64,000 nucleotides of DNA from CAZCVI01 sp964502145 (GTDB lineage Bacteria > Acidobacteriota > Aminicenantia > UBA2199), in contig CAZCVI010000022.1 in NCBI GenBank assembly GCA_964502145.1, positions 25,918 to 89,917 of the forward strand. Reading direction: 5' to 3'. Position 1 is the first letter of the stretch. The number at the start of each line of letters is the position of its first letter. The notes below the pieces were generated by a model. It did no database searches, was not told the origin of the DNA, and saw only the letters and a program-made list of their open reading frames with translations. Position numbers and translations under genes: made by a program. This document shows positions 45,179 through 55,100 of the stretch, one piece after another.

Positions 45179-45221
45179 AAACCTTAAAAAATCCAATTTA
45201 GCAAATTTTCAGGAGGAAACA

Positions 45222-45410
45222 ATGGCATTAAAGATCAGTGATAGTTGTATCAGTTGTGGGGCTTGTGAAGCAGTATGTCCCGTGGAAGCAATTTCCCAGG
45301 GCGATGACTACTATGAAATCGACCCCAAAAAGTGCGTGGAGTGCGTCGGCCATTTTGATGCACCGCAATGCGCCGATGTGTGCCCAACCGATTCTTGCGT
45401 GAAAATGTAA
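45222..45410 (+). CDS. 2[4Fe-4S] ferredoxin, second copy
   Basis: 62 aa from the ATG at 45222, chosen because AGGAGG is five bases upstream; a longer frame from 45150 begins inside the promoter. Motifs are CISCGACEAVCP and CVECVGHFDAPQCADVCP, again with a longer second-cluster loop. It ends SCVKM, like the IVKM of the first copy. The gene pair arose by duplication including the regulatory region. Confidence 0.95.
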   Translation: MALKISDSCISCGACEAVCPVEAISQGDDYYEIDPKKCVECVGHFDAPQCADVCPTDSCVKM

Positions 45411-45579
45411 TCTTCGATAGATTAGCATATATATCAATAGAATAGGAGTTACAGAATAAGATTTAATGGAGAGGGAACCTCTTGTGACCCAGTAAGTCGC
45501 ATTTGTTTTTACAAGTCCAAGAGTTCTTCCCCTCTTTTTAACCCCGATTTGGGGTGATGTTTTGCTGGGGGACTAACAA

Positions 45580-48500
45580 TTATTCGATTTTAACAATATT
45601 CCAGAGGACATCATAGTCTGGGAGCTTTTTCTTCAAATTATACATGTTGATGCTCAGCTCTTTTTTATTTTCCGCTGCCCATTGATTGCCCCACTCCAAG
45701 AATTTTTTTACTTTTTCAACGCTCTCTGTCACCGTTAAATCAATCCGACCATCAATCAGCAATTTGCTGTATTTTTCAAAGTACCACCACCGTTGCAAAT
45801 GGGTGAACTTCTCATCCAAAGTGAAGGGCTGGAAACTGTAATCGGAAAAAAGCCATTTTTTGATCAGTTCCATGTACTCCTCGCTATGGGCGAATTCCTT
45901 GTTCTTGGAAATATTGCAGATAATACTTTCCATGTTGATAATTTCAGCCTGCGACAAATTGGGAAAATCAATCCACCCGGCCAACAAATCTGTCAACCAT
46001 TTATCTGCAAACACCCGTTTAAAAATATGATTCCGACTCAAATACGAAAGCGTGTACAATACCTCGTTGTTATCCGCATATTGACGGCACCAAAAAATCG
46101 CATCCGCCAACACATCGTCCGGGATATCTTTGAACCGGCAAAATCGCTTGATCACAAAATCGGCATTTTTGTCCGCTTTATATATGCGCAACCAATTGTG
46201 GGCGTATTGTTTGATCGCTTCCGCATCCTTGGTCGCATGCAGCCAAGACTTGATAATATAACTGGCTTCGAAACTCTCCTGGTATTTACTCAACCACTTT
46301 TTTACATATACATCCACCACTTCAACGCTCCCCCCCGCATTTAACCAAGCTTTAATCAAGAAACTGGTATTCTCCTCATCCAGGGGAAACTTTTCCAACC
46401 ATGGTTGGATATATTTCATGACCACTTCATTGGAACCTTTCGCCGCTAACCATCGTTTGATCAAAAAACTGGATTCCAATTTATCCGGGAACCGTTCCAG
46501 CCACATCTCCACAAATTTTTCTACCGTGGACAAATCTCCCCCGCTGTTCAGCCAGGAAGAGATCACGTAATGCGTATCCAGTTTATCCACGTTATGGTTC
46601 AGCCAATATGTCAGGTAATGTTCGATCTCTTTTGCGTCGCCCCCCGATTTTAACCACGCAATCAGGACAAAATTGGCTTCCACCTTGTCCAGGTTTTTCT
46701 TCAACCATTGGTGAATACAATCTTCCACCGATTCCCGGTCGCCACCCGATTTAAGCCAAGTTACTATTGCAAATTCAGTTTCGTGTTCTTCCGGGAATTT
46801 TTTGATCCAACGTTTAAAAGAATCCCCGATCAATTCACGATCGCCCCCGGCTTTCAACCAACCCACGATAACAAACTCCGCTTCCTTTTCTTCCGGGAAT
46901 TTTTGCAGCCATAACAACATGCAGGGTTGCACCATTTCCAACTCACCACCCGAACCCAACCATGCCGTGATTACAAAACTGATCTCAATTCGATCCGCGA
47001 ATTTCAGCAACCATTTTTTAACATAATCCCGAACCAATTCTCGATCCCCGTTGGCATCCAACCATGATTTTAAAATAAAGTGTGTTTCCATCTGATCCGG
47101 GTACTTCGCTAACCATTGGATCACATTGTTCTGAATCATTTCTTTGGAACCACCCGCTTCCAACCATGATTTGATAATAAAACTTGTGCGTTCTTCTTCC
47201 AGCGGGAATTTTCGGAGCCAGTTAACCACTGAATTCTCTACTATTTCCTTCTCACCGCCAGCATCCAGCCAAGATTTCAACACAAAATGGGTTTCCATCT
47301 GCTCCGGGTATTTTTCCAGCCACTGTCTGATATACGGGGCCACCACATCTAAACCACCACGTGCATCCAACCACCCCTTGATCACAAAACTGACTTCCAT
47401 CTCCAACGGAAACCGCTTCAACCATTTTTTTAGCGCCTCTTCCACCAGCGCTTTATCGCCCCCCGCATTCAACCACGCCACAATAAGGAAATCTGTTTCC
47501 ATTTCCTCCGGGAATTTTTTCAGCCACCGTTCCATATAACGGAAGATCACATTCTTGTCACCGCCCGCATCCAACCATGCTGAAATTACGAAACTCACTT
47601 CCTTCTCTTCCGGGTATCGATTCAACCATGTTTGCAGGAAAGGTTTGATCGTGTCTCGTGCCCCGCCCACATCCAACCAAGACTTGATCACAAAACTGAC
47701 TTCTTTTTCCTCCGGGTACTTCATCAGCCATTTTTTTAGGTAATCTTCCACCACAGCCAGATCCCCGCCAGCATCCAACCAAGATACCACCAGGAATTGC
47801 GTTTCTTTTTCCTCCGGGAATTTTTTCAACCAGTTGCTGATATACGGATACACATCCGCCTTATCTCCCCCTGAATCCAACCACGCCACAATCATAAACT
47901 GGGTGTCTTTTTCACTGGGGAACTTTTTTAACCAGCGTTTTAAGTATATTTCCACCAGGTCTTTAGAACCACCCGCACCCAGCCACGCCTTGATAACAAA
48001 ACTGACTTCCATCCGCTCTGGATATTTTTCCAACCAGATTTTAATATACTCTTCCACCACTTCTTTCGGGCCACCCGCTTTTAACCATCCCACGATCAGG
48101 AAATCCGCTTCCACTCCTTCCGGGTGTTTATGCAGCCATCGCTTCAGAAAAACTTCCACCACACTCCTGTCCCCGCCAGCATCCAACCATGCCTTGAGAA
48201 TAAAATGCGCTTCGATTTCTTCCGGGAACTTCTCCAACCAATGGCGAATATAACTTTCAATGAAATGGATGTCGCCCCGCGCATCCAACCAAGATTTAAT
48301 AACAAAATGGGTTTCAATTTTTAAAGGATACTTTTCCAACCACCGTTTAAGATAATATTCCACCGTATCCTTGCTGCCCCCGGCATCCAACCAGGAGGTA
48401 ATCACAAAACTCACTTCCATTTCTTCCGGGTACTTCACCAGCCAGCCCGACAAGTAATCTGCCACGATATCTCTTTCACCCCCCGCATTCAACCAGGAGA

Positions 48501-50571
48501 CAATCACGAATTCGCTCTCCCGTTCTTCCGGGTATCGTGCCAACCAACGTATTAAGTAATCCGCCACGACTTGTTTTTCACCCCCCGCATTCAACCAGGA
48601 GACAATCACGAACTGGGTTTTTTTCTCTTCCGGGAATTTTTCCAGCCAATGGACCAGATAGGGTTCCACTACCGCACGGTTACCCCCCGCATCCAACCAG
48701 GCTACCAGTGCAAACTCTGTTTCCATTTCCTCCGGGTACTTGTTCAACCATTGAACCAGTGCTTTTTCTACCCCGTCACACTGTCCCCCTGATTTCAGCC
48801 ATTCGGCGATTAGAAACTCGGTTTTAATCTCTTCCGCGTGAGCAGCCAGCCAATTTTGAATCTCACTCTCGACATGCTCACGTTCCCCACCCGCTTTTAA
48901 CCAAGCCACGATTAAAAATTCTGCTTCCAGATCGCCCGGATATTTTTTCAACCACTTCTTTAAATATTTTTCCACTGCCTCGCAGTCACCCCCCGCCTTT
49001 AACCAGGCAGAAAGCAATAATTCCGCTTCCGGTTCTTCCCCGTGTTTGCGCAACCACTTCTTTACAAATGTTTCCAGCGTATCACTCGTGCCCAACCAGA
49101 AACTCTCCGTGCCAAAAAATAAAATATAGGCGATTAACATCCGGACCGAGATTTTTTTATGGGAGAGAAAAGTACGATTATTTTTATACCACGCTTTAAA
49201 TAGCGCATTAACATGTTCATAAATATCGTCCGGTATCTCGCTCTTGGAGAAATAATTCATCTTGAAACTCAGTCGCAGACCAAAATCCAAGGAAGACACA
49301 TGTGGGGCAAAAAACTTGGGATGACAGGCCATCAACCTTATCTTAAAAGGTTCGCCCATCAATAACGTCGTGACCAATTGACCCGGGTTGTTCATATTCT
49401 TGTGCTCTTCCATGATAATAACGGAAAAGATATCCGAGAACATGATGCCCTTGTTTTTCAAGCATTTATGCCCCGCTTCCCGTTCAAATGCCATAAGACA
49501 ACTCGAAAAAGCATCGTTAGCCAATGCAAAGCGGAAAATAGTAATAATTTCTGCTTCCAAATTCTCCAGGTAGTTTTCCAAATAGTGCATCAATAACTTA
49601 TCCACCAGCGAGTTATGGACCACGTGGATACTGAAGGTACTGGCCGTGATTTTCCTCTTTTCCACCCACCCTGTTTGTTCCAAGCAGTCAATCACATTCC
49701 CATAACGGGCATAAATCGCTTTTGCCACCGCACCTTTAACAGGCAAAATAAATAATAGGTAGAGCAGTTCTTTGTCCTGGTAAAACTCATCGAAGGATTT
49801 TTTTCCCAGGCTCGAAGCCAGTCTTGATTTAAGCCATTGCAGTGGCGGTTGCGAACTTTGTGCCGCGACAAGAGCCGTGTTGGCCGGGAATTTCTCGTGT
49901 TGGTAACGCAGGAAAACAGCAAAAGCCGGACGAATCAAATACAACTCACTGCTAACCTGAAAATTTACCTGCGAACCCTTGAGAATTTCTTCTACCACGT
50001 GATCGTTAAACGCCACATCGTCTTCCTTTCCCTTTAAGGTTAATTCCACCGTCTGCAACTCTTTGGATTGTGGGTAGGAAGAGGCAAAAGAATATATATT
50101 ACGGCAGTTTCCGATAATTTTAACATTGGCATTCGGTGCAATTCCGGCCAGTTTATCACAAATATCCGCTGAAAAAAGAGGGTGGCTTTCAATCGAATCG
50201 AACAATAATAAATAAGATTTTCCTGACAGCAGGTATTTGTCCAGTTCCCCGAGGTTTTTTAAGGTGTGATGGACATAATAAACCATCCAGCCCTCTTTTT
50301 CCGCCAGTAATCCCAGTTCCAACATCAATCGGGTTTTGCCAATACCGCCATCACCGTAGATCATGATGCCCCCGTGGCGGTCAGTGGCTGCCATCTTTTT
50401 TAAGATTTCAGTTTCACCCATTAAACCTGCATGTTCGGGATGTTCTAGCACGTAACTATCCCTGCTGATATACGCCAATCCCGTGGGGGTCAGGTAATCA
50501 CCAAAACCTCCCGTTACCCGGGCCAACATCTTTGACAACGTTTCAACTCCTACTTGTGACGCACCACCCAT
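45580..50571 (-). CDS. STAND-like NTPase with 29 tandem 34-residue repeats
   Basis: 1663 aa. Start with GGAG seven bases upstream. N-terminal NTPase: a short lead (1-55), GETEILKKM, Walker A GDGGIGKT (73-80), Walker B SYLLLFDSIE (119-128), and NCRNIYS (sensor-like, about 155), then helical regions to about 495. Residues about 498-1486 are 29 repeats of 34 residues (two are 35) with the pattern V-E-x-Y-[LI]-x3-W-L-x-K-[YF]-P-E-E-x-E-x3-[FI]-x-[IV]-x2-W-L-x-[AS]-G-G-D. The last 175 residues are a separate helical end. The layout (NTPase plus superhelical repeats) is that of STAND sensors such as NLR/Avs proteins, but no N-terminal effector domain is evident. A conflict or signalling role is inference. 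Confidence 0.8.
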   Translation of the reverse strand: MGGASQVGVETLSKMLARVTGGFGDYLTPTGLAYISRDSYVLEHPEHAGLMGETEILKKMAATDRHGGIMIYGDGGIGKTRLMLELGLLAEKEGWMVYYVHHTLKNLGELDKYLLSGKSYLLLFDSIESHPLFSADICDKLAGIAPNANVKIIGNCRNIYSFASSYPQSKELQTVELTLKGKEDDVAFNDHVVEEILKGSQVNFQVSSELYLIRPAFAVFLRYQHEKFPANTALVAAQSSQPPLQWLKSRLASSLGKKSFDEFYQDKELLYLLFILPVKGAVAKAIYARYGNVIDCLEQTGWVEKRKITASTFSIHVVHNSLVDKLLMHYLENYLENLEAEIITIFRFALANDAFSSCLMAFEREAGHKCLKNKGIMFSDIFSVIIMEEHKNMNNPGQLVTTLLMGEPFKIRLMACHPKFFAPHVSSLDFGLRLSFKMNYFSKSEIPDDIYEHVNALFKAWYKNNRTFLSHKKISVRMLIAYILFFGTESFWLGTSDTLETFVKKWLRKHGEEPEAELLLSAWLKAGGDCEAVEKYLKKWLKKYPGDLEAEFLIVAWLKAGGEREHVESEIQNWLAAHAEEIKTEFLIAEWLKSGGQCDGVEKALVQWLNKYPEEMETEFALVAWLDAGGNRAVVEPYLVHWLEKFPEEKKTQFVIVSWLNAGGEKQVVADYLIRWLARYPEERESEFVIVSWLNAGGERDIVADYLSGWLVKYPEEMEVSFVITSWLDAGGSKDTVEYYLKRWLEKYPLKIETHFVIKSWLDARGDIHFIESYIRHWLEKFPEEIEAHFILKAWLDAGGDRSVVEVFLKRWLHKHPEGVEADFLIVGWLKAGGPKEVVEEYIKIWLEKYPERMEVSFVIKAWLGAGGSKDLVEIYLKRWLKKFPSEKDTQFMIVAWLDSGGDKADVYPYISNWLKKFPEEKETQFLVVSWLDAGGDLAVVEDYLKKWLMKYPEEKEVSFVIKSWLDVGGARDTIKPFLQTWLNRYPEEKEVSFVISAWLDAGGDKNVIFRYMERWLKKFPEEMETDFLIVAWLNAGGDKALVEEALKKWLKRFPLEMEVSFVIKGWLDARGGLDVVAPYIRQWLEKYPEQMETHFVLKSWLDAGGEKEIVENSVVNWLRKFPLEEERTSFIIKSWLEAGGSKEMIQNNVIQWLAKYPDQMETHFILKSWLDANGDRELVRDYVKKWLLKFADRIEISFVITAWLGSGGELEMVQPCMLLWLQKFPEEKEAEFVIVGWLKAGGDRELIGDSFKRWIKKFPEEHETEFAIVTWLKSGGDRESVEDCIHQWLKKNLDKVEANFVLIAWLKSGGDAKEIEHYLTYWLNHNVDKLDTHYVISSWLNSGGDLSTVEKFVEMWLERFPDKLESSFLIKRWLAAKGSNEVVMKYIQPWLEKFPLDEENTSFLIKAWLNAGGSVEVVDVYVKKWLSKYQESFEASYIIKSWLHATKDAEAIKQYAHNWLRIYKADKNADFVIKRFCRFKDIPDDVLADAIFWCRQYADNNEVLYTLSYLSRNHIFKRVFADKWLTDLLAGWIDFPNLSQAEIINMESIICNISKNKEFAHSEEYMELIKKWLFSDYSFQPFTLDEKFTHLQRWWYFEKYSKLLIDGRIDLTVTESVEKVKKFLEWGNQWAAENKKELSINMYNLKKKLPDYDVLWNIVKIE
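46113..49080 (-). repeat. 102-bp coding tandem repeats (29 units)
   Basis: DNA counterpart of the 34-residue protein repeats. Neighbouring units share long stretches (for example the plus-strand CCATCC/CCAACCA and TTCTTCCGGG segments), pointing to expansion by unequal recombination. Antisense open frames through this region are a by-product. Confidence 0.85.
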
Positions 50572-50735
50572 TCAGCAGCTCCAGTAATTTAATTTATTTT
50601 GACATTCTACTTGCACCTTTTGGTTGCGGATAGTTCTATAACCCTGTATTATACCAAATTATTAAACAAAAGAATATTCTTTTTTTGAAAATTTCAAAGT
50701 TTTCTGTTTTTATAGTGTAAAATAGCACTGAAATT

Positions 50736-50744
50736 TGATATAAT
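50736..50744 (+). promoter_or_regulatory. Extended -10 promoter of the bat operon
   Basis: TGATATAAT (extended -10, perfect TATAAT) with a poor -35, about 36 bp before the ATG at 50780. Confidence 0.5.
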
Positions 50745-50779
50745 CATTCTTTGGACTTGTGAATTAGGAGTGTATAGCA

Positions 50780-51790
50780 ATGAGTTTTTCAAACGCTGAG
50801 GCCTTTTTTTTGCTCGTACTGGTTATTTTATTTGTTTTGGCTTCTTTCTATAATTATAGAAAGAAGAAAACCCTTTTGAAAGGGTTTATCTCCCTGGACG
50901 CTTATAAGCGTCTCGGATTTCGTAGCGGCGGTGAGATCGATTTTTTTAAAGCCGCTCTCGTCACACTCGCCATGATTTGTTTTATCACTGCTCTGGCCGG
51001 TCCCCAATGGGGTGAAACGTTCGAGAATGTTGACGTGAGGGGCGTAGAAATGGTCTTCTTATTGGATACATCCAACTCCATGAATGCCGAGGATCTTGTT
51101 CCCAATCGTTTAGAAGTAGCCAAACAATTGATTGACAGTATTATCGAGCAGTTGCAAACCGATTATATCGGTTTGATTAATTTTTCCGGGGTTGCTTATA
51201 TCCAATGCCCCCTGACCATTGATTATGCCGCCTTTAAAATGATGGTAGAAACCAGCCAAATCAGTCCCGCCGAACAACAGGGAACAGATTTCCAACCCGC
51301 GTTCCAACTGGCCCTAAAAACGTTCAAAATCGCCAAAAACGAACGAAAACTCCTGATTCTTATTACCGATGGCGAGGACCAGGAAAAGAAATGGCAACAA
51401 TTCTTGCCCGCCATCAAAGAGCAGGGTATAATTATATTTACCGTCGGCATTGGCATTGCGACAGGCGCACCTATTCCCATCAAAGATAAAGACGGCAGGT
51501 TTGTCGATTGGAAAAAAGACAAGCAAGGAAATATTGTAAAAACAAAACTGGATGAAGATACCCTCGTGCAGGTCGCCTCGCAGACCGGTGGGCAATATTT
51601 CCGGCTCACCGATGCCGCGGCCATAGATACTTTTGTCAAGGACCTCAAAAACTTCGAACGTTCCGTACTCAAAAAAAGAGTACAATTAAAAAAAATAAAA
51701 CGGTTCCACATCCCGTTAATTCTTGGTATAATATTACTTCTCACTGAAATGATGTTGACGGAAAAGAGGTTAACATGGAAAGAGAGTTGA
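50780..51790 (+). CDS. BatA/BatB-type von Willebrand A membrane protein
   Basis: 336 aa. Membrane helices at about residues 7-25, 57-77 and 308-328 flank a VWA domain with a complete MIDAS: DTSNSM (about 94), a Thr in QGTDFQPAF (about 172) and TDGED (about 197). First gene of the Bacteroides aerotolerance-type operon, whose products act at the inner membrane/periplasm in envelope stress. Its end overlaps the next start (51775-51790), so translation is probably coupled. Only one VWA gene is present, where many bat operons have both batA and batB. Confidence 0.85.
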   Translation: MSFSNAEAFFLLVLVILFVLASFYNYRKKKTLLKGFISLDAYKRLGFRSGGEIDFFKAALVTLAMICFITALAGPQWGETFENVDVRGVEMVFLLDTSNSMNAEDLVPNRLEVAKQLIDSIIEQLQTDYIGLINFSGVAYIQCPLTIDYAAFKMMVETSQISPAEQQGTDFQPAFQLALKTFKIAKNERKLLILITDGEDQEKKWQQFLPAIKEQGIIIFTVGIGIATGAPIPIKDKDGRFVDWKKDKQGNIVKTKLDEDTLVQVASQTGGQYFRLTDAAAIDTFVKDLKNFERSVLKKRVQLKKIKRFHIPLILGIILLLTEMMLTEKRLTWKES

Positions 51791-52452
51791 TGATTAAAAA
51801 ATTAATGATTATCTTGTTAGTGCCATTCCTTGTGTTTTGGCACTGGTTTGAGCCCGCCGCCAAAAAAAACCTCCAGGGTGTCAAAGCCTACCGGGAAAAA
51901 AAATACGAGGCTGCATTGGAACAATTTATGTCCGCCCGTGGCATCAACCCCGATATGCCCCAATTAAAAAACAATACCGCTGCCGCATTGTACCAGATGA
52001 AAAAGTACAAGGAAGCATTGGCCGAGTTTTCCCAGATCGACCCGGAAAAAGCTGCCAAAAAATCGGCTATTTCAAAACAGGATTTATTTTATAACCTGGG
52101 GAACTCGTTTTATCGGACCGATCAATACGAAAAAGCCCTGACGAATTATAAAAAAGCCCTCGTTCTGAACCCATCTGATATGGACCTGAAAAAGAATTAC
52201 GAATTGACATTGAAAAAAATGCAAGAACAGCAGCAACAACAAAAACAAGATAAAAAAGACGATCAGCAGAAAGACCAGAAAGATCAACAAAAAGATAAAC
52301 AAGACCCACAACAAGACCCACAACAGGACCAGCAGCAGAAAGAGAAAAAACACCAGGATATTCTGCAATACCTGACCCAACAGGAAAAAGAACAACAAAA
52401 AAAAGCAAAATCAAAAGGAGCCGGTGTAGTCAAAAATGAGAAAGATTGGTGA
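51775..52452 (+). CDS. BatC-type TPR protein
   Basis: 225 aa. A short hydrophobic N-terminus (about residues 8-24), then TPRs (about 28-140: GVKAYREKKYEAALEQFMSA, NLGNSFYRTDQYEKALTNYKKALVLNP) and a strongly charged Gln/Lys/Asp-rich tail (about 145-200). GAGG lies five bases before the ATG at 51775; a second ATG is at 51790. It overlaps batA by 16 bp and batD by 17 bp, fixing it within the bat operon. Confidence 0.8.
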   Translation: MERELMIKKLMIILLVPFLVFWHWFEPAAKKNLQGVKAYREKKYEAALEQFMSARGINPDMPQLKNNTAAALYQMKKYKEALAEFSQIDPEKAAKKSAISKQDLFYNLGNSFYRTDQYEKALTNYKKALVLNPSDMDLKKNYELTLKKMQEQQQQQKQDKKDDQQKDQKDQQKDKQDPQQDPQQDQQQKEKKHQDILQYLTQQEKEQQKKAKSKGAGVVKNEKDW

Positions 52453-54274
52453 TCCCTCCGCCCTAAAACGGCATGTTTTCGCAATACTTATTATTATTGC
52501 ATGTGCGCTGATTTTATGTCTCCCGTGCAGTATTCCCTTGGCAGCGCAAAACAGCAGCGATATAGAAGTTACAGCCAGTATTGGCTCAGAAAAAATCGGA
52601 CTGGATGATACCCTCCTATATACGATTACCTTCAAAGGGATCAATAACCCATCCGAACCTGATTTGTCCGCTCTTAGCGGGTTCAATATCAGACAGTCGT
52701 CGCGAAGTACCGAGTTTCGCTTTATTAATGGTGTCTCCTCTTATTATACCAATTTTATATATTACCTCGCCCCTGAAAAAGTGGGCACCTTTACCCTCCC
52801 GCCTGTAACCTATCCTTACCAAGGCAAAGAATATAAAACCCAACCCTTTAAAGTGACAGTCGTACAAGGCAGTTTAGCCCCTCATCAGCAACCCCAACAA
52901 CGCCGCATGCCTTCCATCTTCGACCAGGATGATTTTTTTTCCTCCCCCTCCCGACAACCCCGCGACAGGGAAATCGATATCCGTGTTGTTCCCGTTGCTT
53001 CCAAGCAAAAAGTGTATAAAGGCGAACAACTCGTCTTCAAAGTGTTGCTCTTCACCCGCAACCAACTGCGCACCGTTAATATGGTTTCCGATAAATCCCT
53101 CGCCGGGTTCTGGCAGGAGTGGTTCCCTGAAACCCAGTCAATTGAAGGTGAAACAAGAGTCATTGAAGGGAAAAGGACCCTCGTGTACCAGATTCGTAAA
53201 GCCGCTTTATTTCCCACCAATATAGGTCGCGTTGCGATTCCTTCATTAAAATTTGAAACCGCTCTCCGCGAAGATGCGTTTGGCATCTTTTCCAATCCCC
53301 AACCCATTTATCGCTCTACCGCGCCCTTGGCCATCGAAGTGATGGACCTGCCCCCTGGTGCTACAGGATTACCCGTGGGCCGATTCTTCCTCGAAGTCCA
53401 CCCCGCCAGAAACGAGGTGAACGTCAACGATATATTAACCCTTAAAATAAAAATTTCCGGGAACGGGAACGTTAAAACCATCACCCCACCCGATATTCCC
53501 AGCAATGATGATTTCAGGGTTTATCCCGCCAAATTATCACGCGATGTCTCCTTCCAAGATAGCGGTATCTCCGGTTTTGTCGAAGCCGAAGTACCCATCG
53601 CGTTTAAAAAATCCGGTGCGATTACTATTCCTGCCCTCCAATTCAAATATTTCGATCCCGCCCAAGGAACGGTAGTTACTCAAAATAGTCAACCCATCCC
53701 TATCACTGTGACCGGTATCAAAGAAAAACAAGATAGCGCGGAAACTGTGCTCAGAACAGAAATAATCAAAACCGGTGAAGATATTGATTTTATCCAGAAT
53801 GGAACCATCTATAACCAGGATAAAAATTATTATTTGTCGAAATATTTCACCCTTCTCTTATTGATTCCTTTTATCTTGAATCTCTTGTACCTTTTCAAGA
53901 TTTTTGTTTTTGACCCTTTCATCACCAACAATGTGAAACTATTAGGTCGAAAGCGGCTAAATCGTGCCGTGGACGCTCTGCACCATGTTCGTGATGCCGG
54001 TGAGATTTCAGCCATCTTGGAAAACTACCTCAAGGAAAAAACCGGGGTTGGCTTGTCCGCCCTCACCAACCAGGGCATAGATCAATTGTTAGCCAAATAC
54101 GGCGTGGCCGATGGCGATGTGAAGACCTTCATCCGCTTAAAAAGCGAGTCCGAATCCTCGCGCTTTGCCCCCGGTAAACTTTCCGCCTCCCGTGGCACAG
54201 CCGAAAACCAATTAAAACATGACATAAACACGTTGATCGACATTTTAAAACGTATTGATAACAGGATTAAATAA
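52436..54274 (+). CDS. BatD-family oxygen-tolerance protein
   Basis: 612 aa. Signal peptide (about residues 12-35), a large periplasmic beta-sandwich region (about 40-440; VTASIGSEKIGLDDTLLYTITF, VFKVLLFTRNQL, PTNIGRVAIPSLKF), one membrane helix (about 468-488), and a C-terminal cytoplasmic helical part (about 500-612) resembling a DUF4129-like end. This matches BatD order and length. It overlaps the TPR gene upstream; the next gene starts 4 bp after its stop. Confidence 0.85.
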   Translation: MRKIGDPSALKRHVFAILIIIACALILCLPCSIPLAAQNSSDIEVTASIGSEKIGLDDTLLYTITFKGINNPSEPDLSALSGFNIRQSSRSTEFRFINGVSSYYTNFIYYLAPEKVGTFTLPPVTYPYQGKEYKTQPFKVTVVQGSLAPHQQPQQRRMPSIFDQDDFFSSPSRQPRDREIDIRVVPVASKQKVYKGEQLVFKVLLFTRNQLRTVNMVSDKSLAGFWQEWFPETQSIEGETRVIEGKRTLVYQIRKAALFPTNIGRVAIPSLKFETALREDAFGIFSNPQPIYRSTAPLAIEVMDLPPGATGLPVGRFFLEVHPARNEVNVNDILTLKIKISGNGNVKTITPPDIPSNDDFRVYPAKLSRDVSFQDSGISGFVEAEVPIAFKKSGAITIPALQFKYFDPAQGTVVTQNSQPIPITVTGIKEKQDSAETVLRTEIIKTGEDIDFIQNGTIYNQDKNYYLSKYFTLLLLIPFILNLLYLFKIFVFDPFITNNVKLLGRKRLNRAVDALHHVRDAGEISAILENYLKEKTGVGLSALTNQGIDQLLAKYGVADGDVKTFIRLKSESESSRFAPGKLSASRGTAENQLKHDINTLIDILKRIDNRIK

Positions 54275-54278
54275 GCAC

Positions 54279-55100
54279 ATGAAACCAAACAAACGAGTTA
54301 AATGTATCCCTGTTCTACCACTTATATGGGGGATATTAGTCTGGCTGGTATTGGCCGGTGGATTGCCTTTACCCATGTCAGCCGCGGATATTTCCCAATC
54401 CAGCTTCGATGAGGCCAACCGCCTCTATGAAAAAGGGAATTATGACCAAGCCCTATCCTTATACCAGCGGATTGAAAAAAATGGCAGCCATTGGAAACTC
54501 TTTTACAACACCGGTAATTGTTATTTCAAGCTCGGTCAATGGGTCCAGGCCAAAATTTATTATCTCAAAGCCAAACGCCTCGAACCCTTTGAACCCGCCA
54601 TAGAAAAAAATATCGACATTGTCAACAAACGCTTGAATGACAAAATTGTCGTTCCCAAGCCCGATTTTATCACCCGTTTGGTATTGCGGCTTGAATCGCT
54701 CGTGTCCCTTAATGTCCTTTCTATTCTGCTTTTTATAGCCGTGTTGATTTTTAATGCGTTTCTTTTTTACTCGTTCTCCCACGGGAAACGCCGCTGGGTG
54801 ATGTATGGAATAGCCTTTTCCCTCGTGTTTTTGGTGCTGATAGCGGGTTACCATATCTATCGCGTTGGCAAATACCAGGAACGTAACATCGCCGTGATCA
54901 CCGCCGCCGCCACTCCATTACGTAGTGGACCAGGGGAAAACAATACCATATTATTCAAGGTTAACAGTGGCCTCGAAGTCAGGGTTATTGGTTCCAGCAG
55001 CAATGATCGCTGGTTGCAGGTATCCGCTTCCGCCGATATCGCAGGCTGGGTGGAAGCCGAGCATCTCGTGCGTATTGGCGGGGCACAAGGGAATGATTAA
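54279..55100 (+). CDS. BatE-type TPR-SH3 membrane protein
   Basis: 273 aa from the ATG at 54279; an in-frame TTG at 54255 is less likely. Signal peptide or anchor (about residues 12-30), TPRs (about 38-115: DEANRLYEKGNYDQALSLYQRI, LFYNTGNCYFKLGQWVQAKIYYLKA), two membrane helices (about 145-165 and 175-195), and a C-terminal bacterial SH3 domain (about 210-270: LRSGPGENNTILFKVNSGLEVRVI, WVEAEHL). Last bat gene; its end overlaps folP by 8 bp. Confidence 0.8.
   Translation: MKPNKRVKCIPVLPLIWGILVWLVLAGGLPLPMSAADISQSSFDEANRLYEKGNYDQALSLYQRIEKNGSHWKLFYNTGNCYFKLGQWVQAKIYYLKAKRLEPFEPAIEKNIDIVNKRLNDKIVVPKPDFITRLVLRLESLVSLNVLSILLFIAVLIFNAFLFYSFSHGKRRWVMYGIAFSLVFLVLIAGYHIYRVGKYQERNIAVITAAATPLRSGPGENNTILFKVNSGLEVRVIGSSSNDRWLQVSASADIAGWVEAEHLVRIGGAQGND

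Noticed and set aside
45150..45221. Longer second ferredoxin from 45150
   Set aside because: Those codons coincide with the TTGACA...TAAAAT promoter; the ATG at 45222 has a perfect AGGAGG.
46700..48830. Antisense open frames of 60-140 codons within the STAND repeats
   Set aside because: They repeat with the 102-bp period and have no independent start signals.
54925..55092. Extended folP start at 54925
   Set aside because: The extra N-terminus lies inside the batE SH3-coding region and has no homology to DHPS; the ATG at 55093 gives the normal length.
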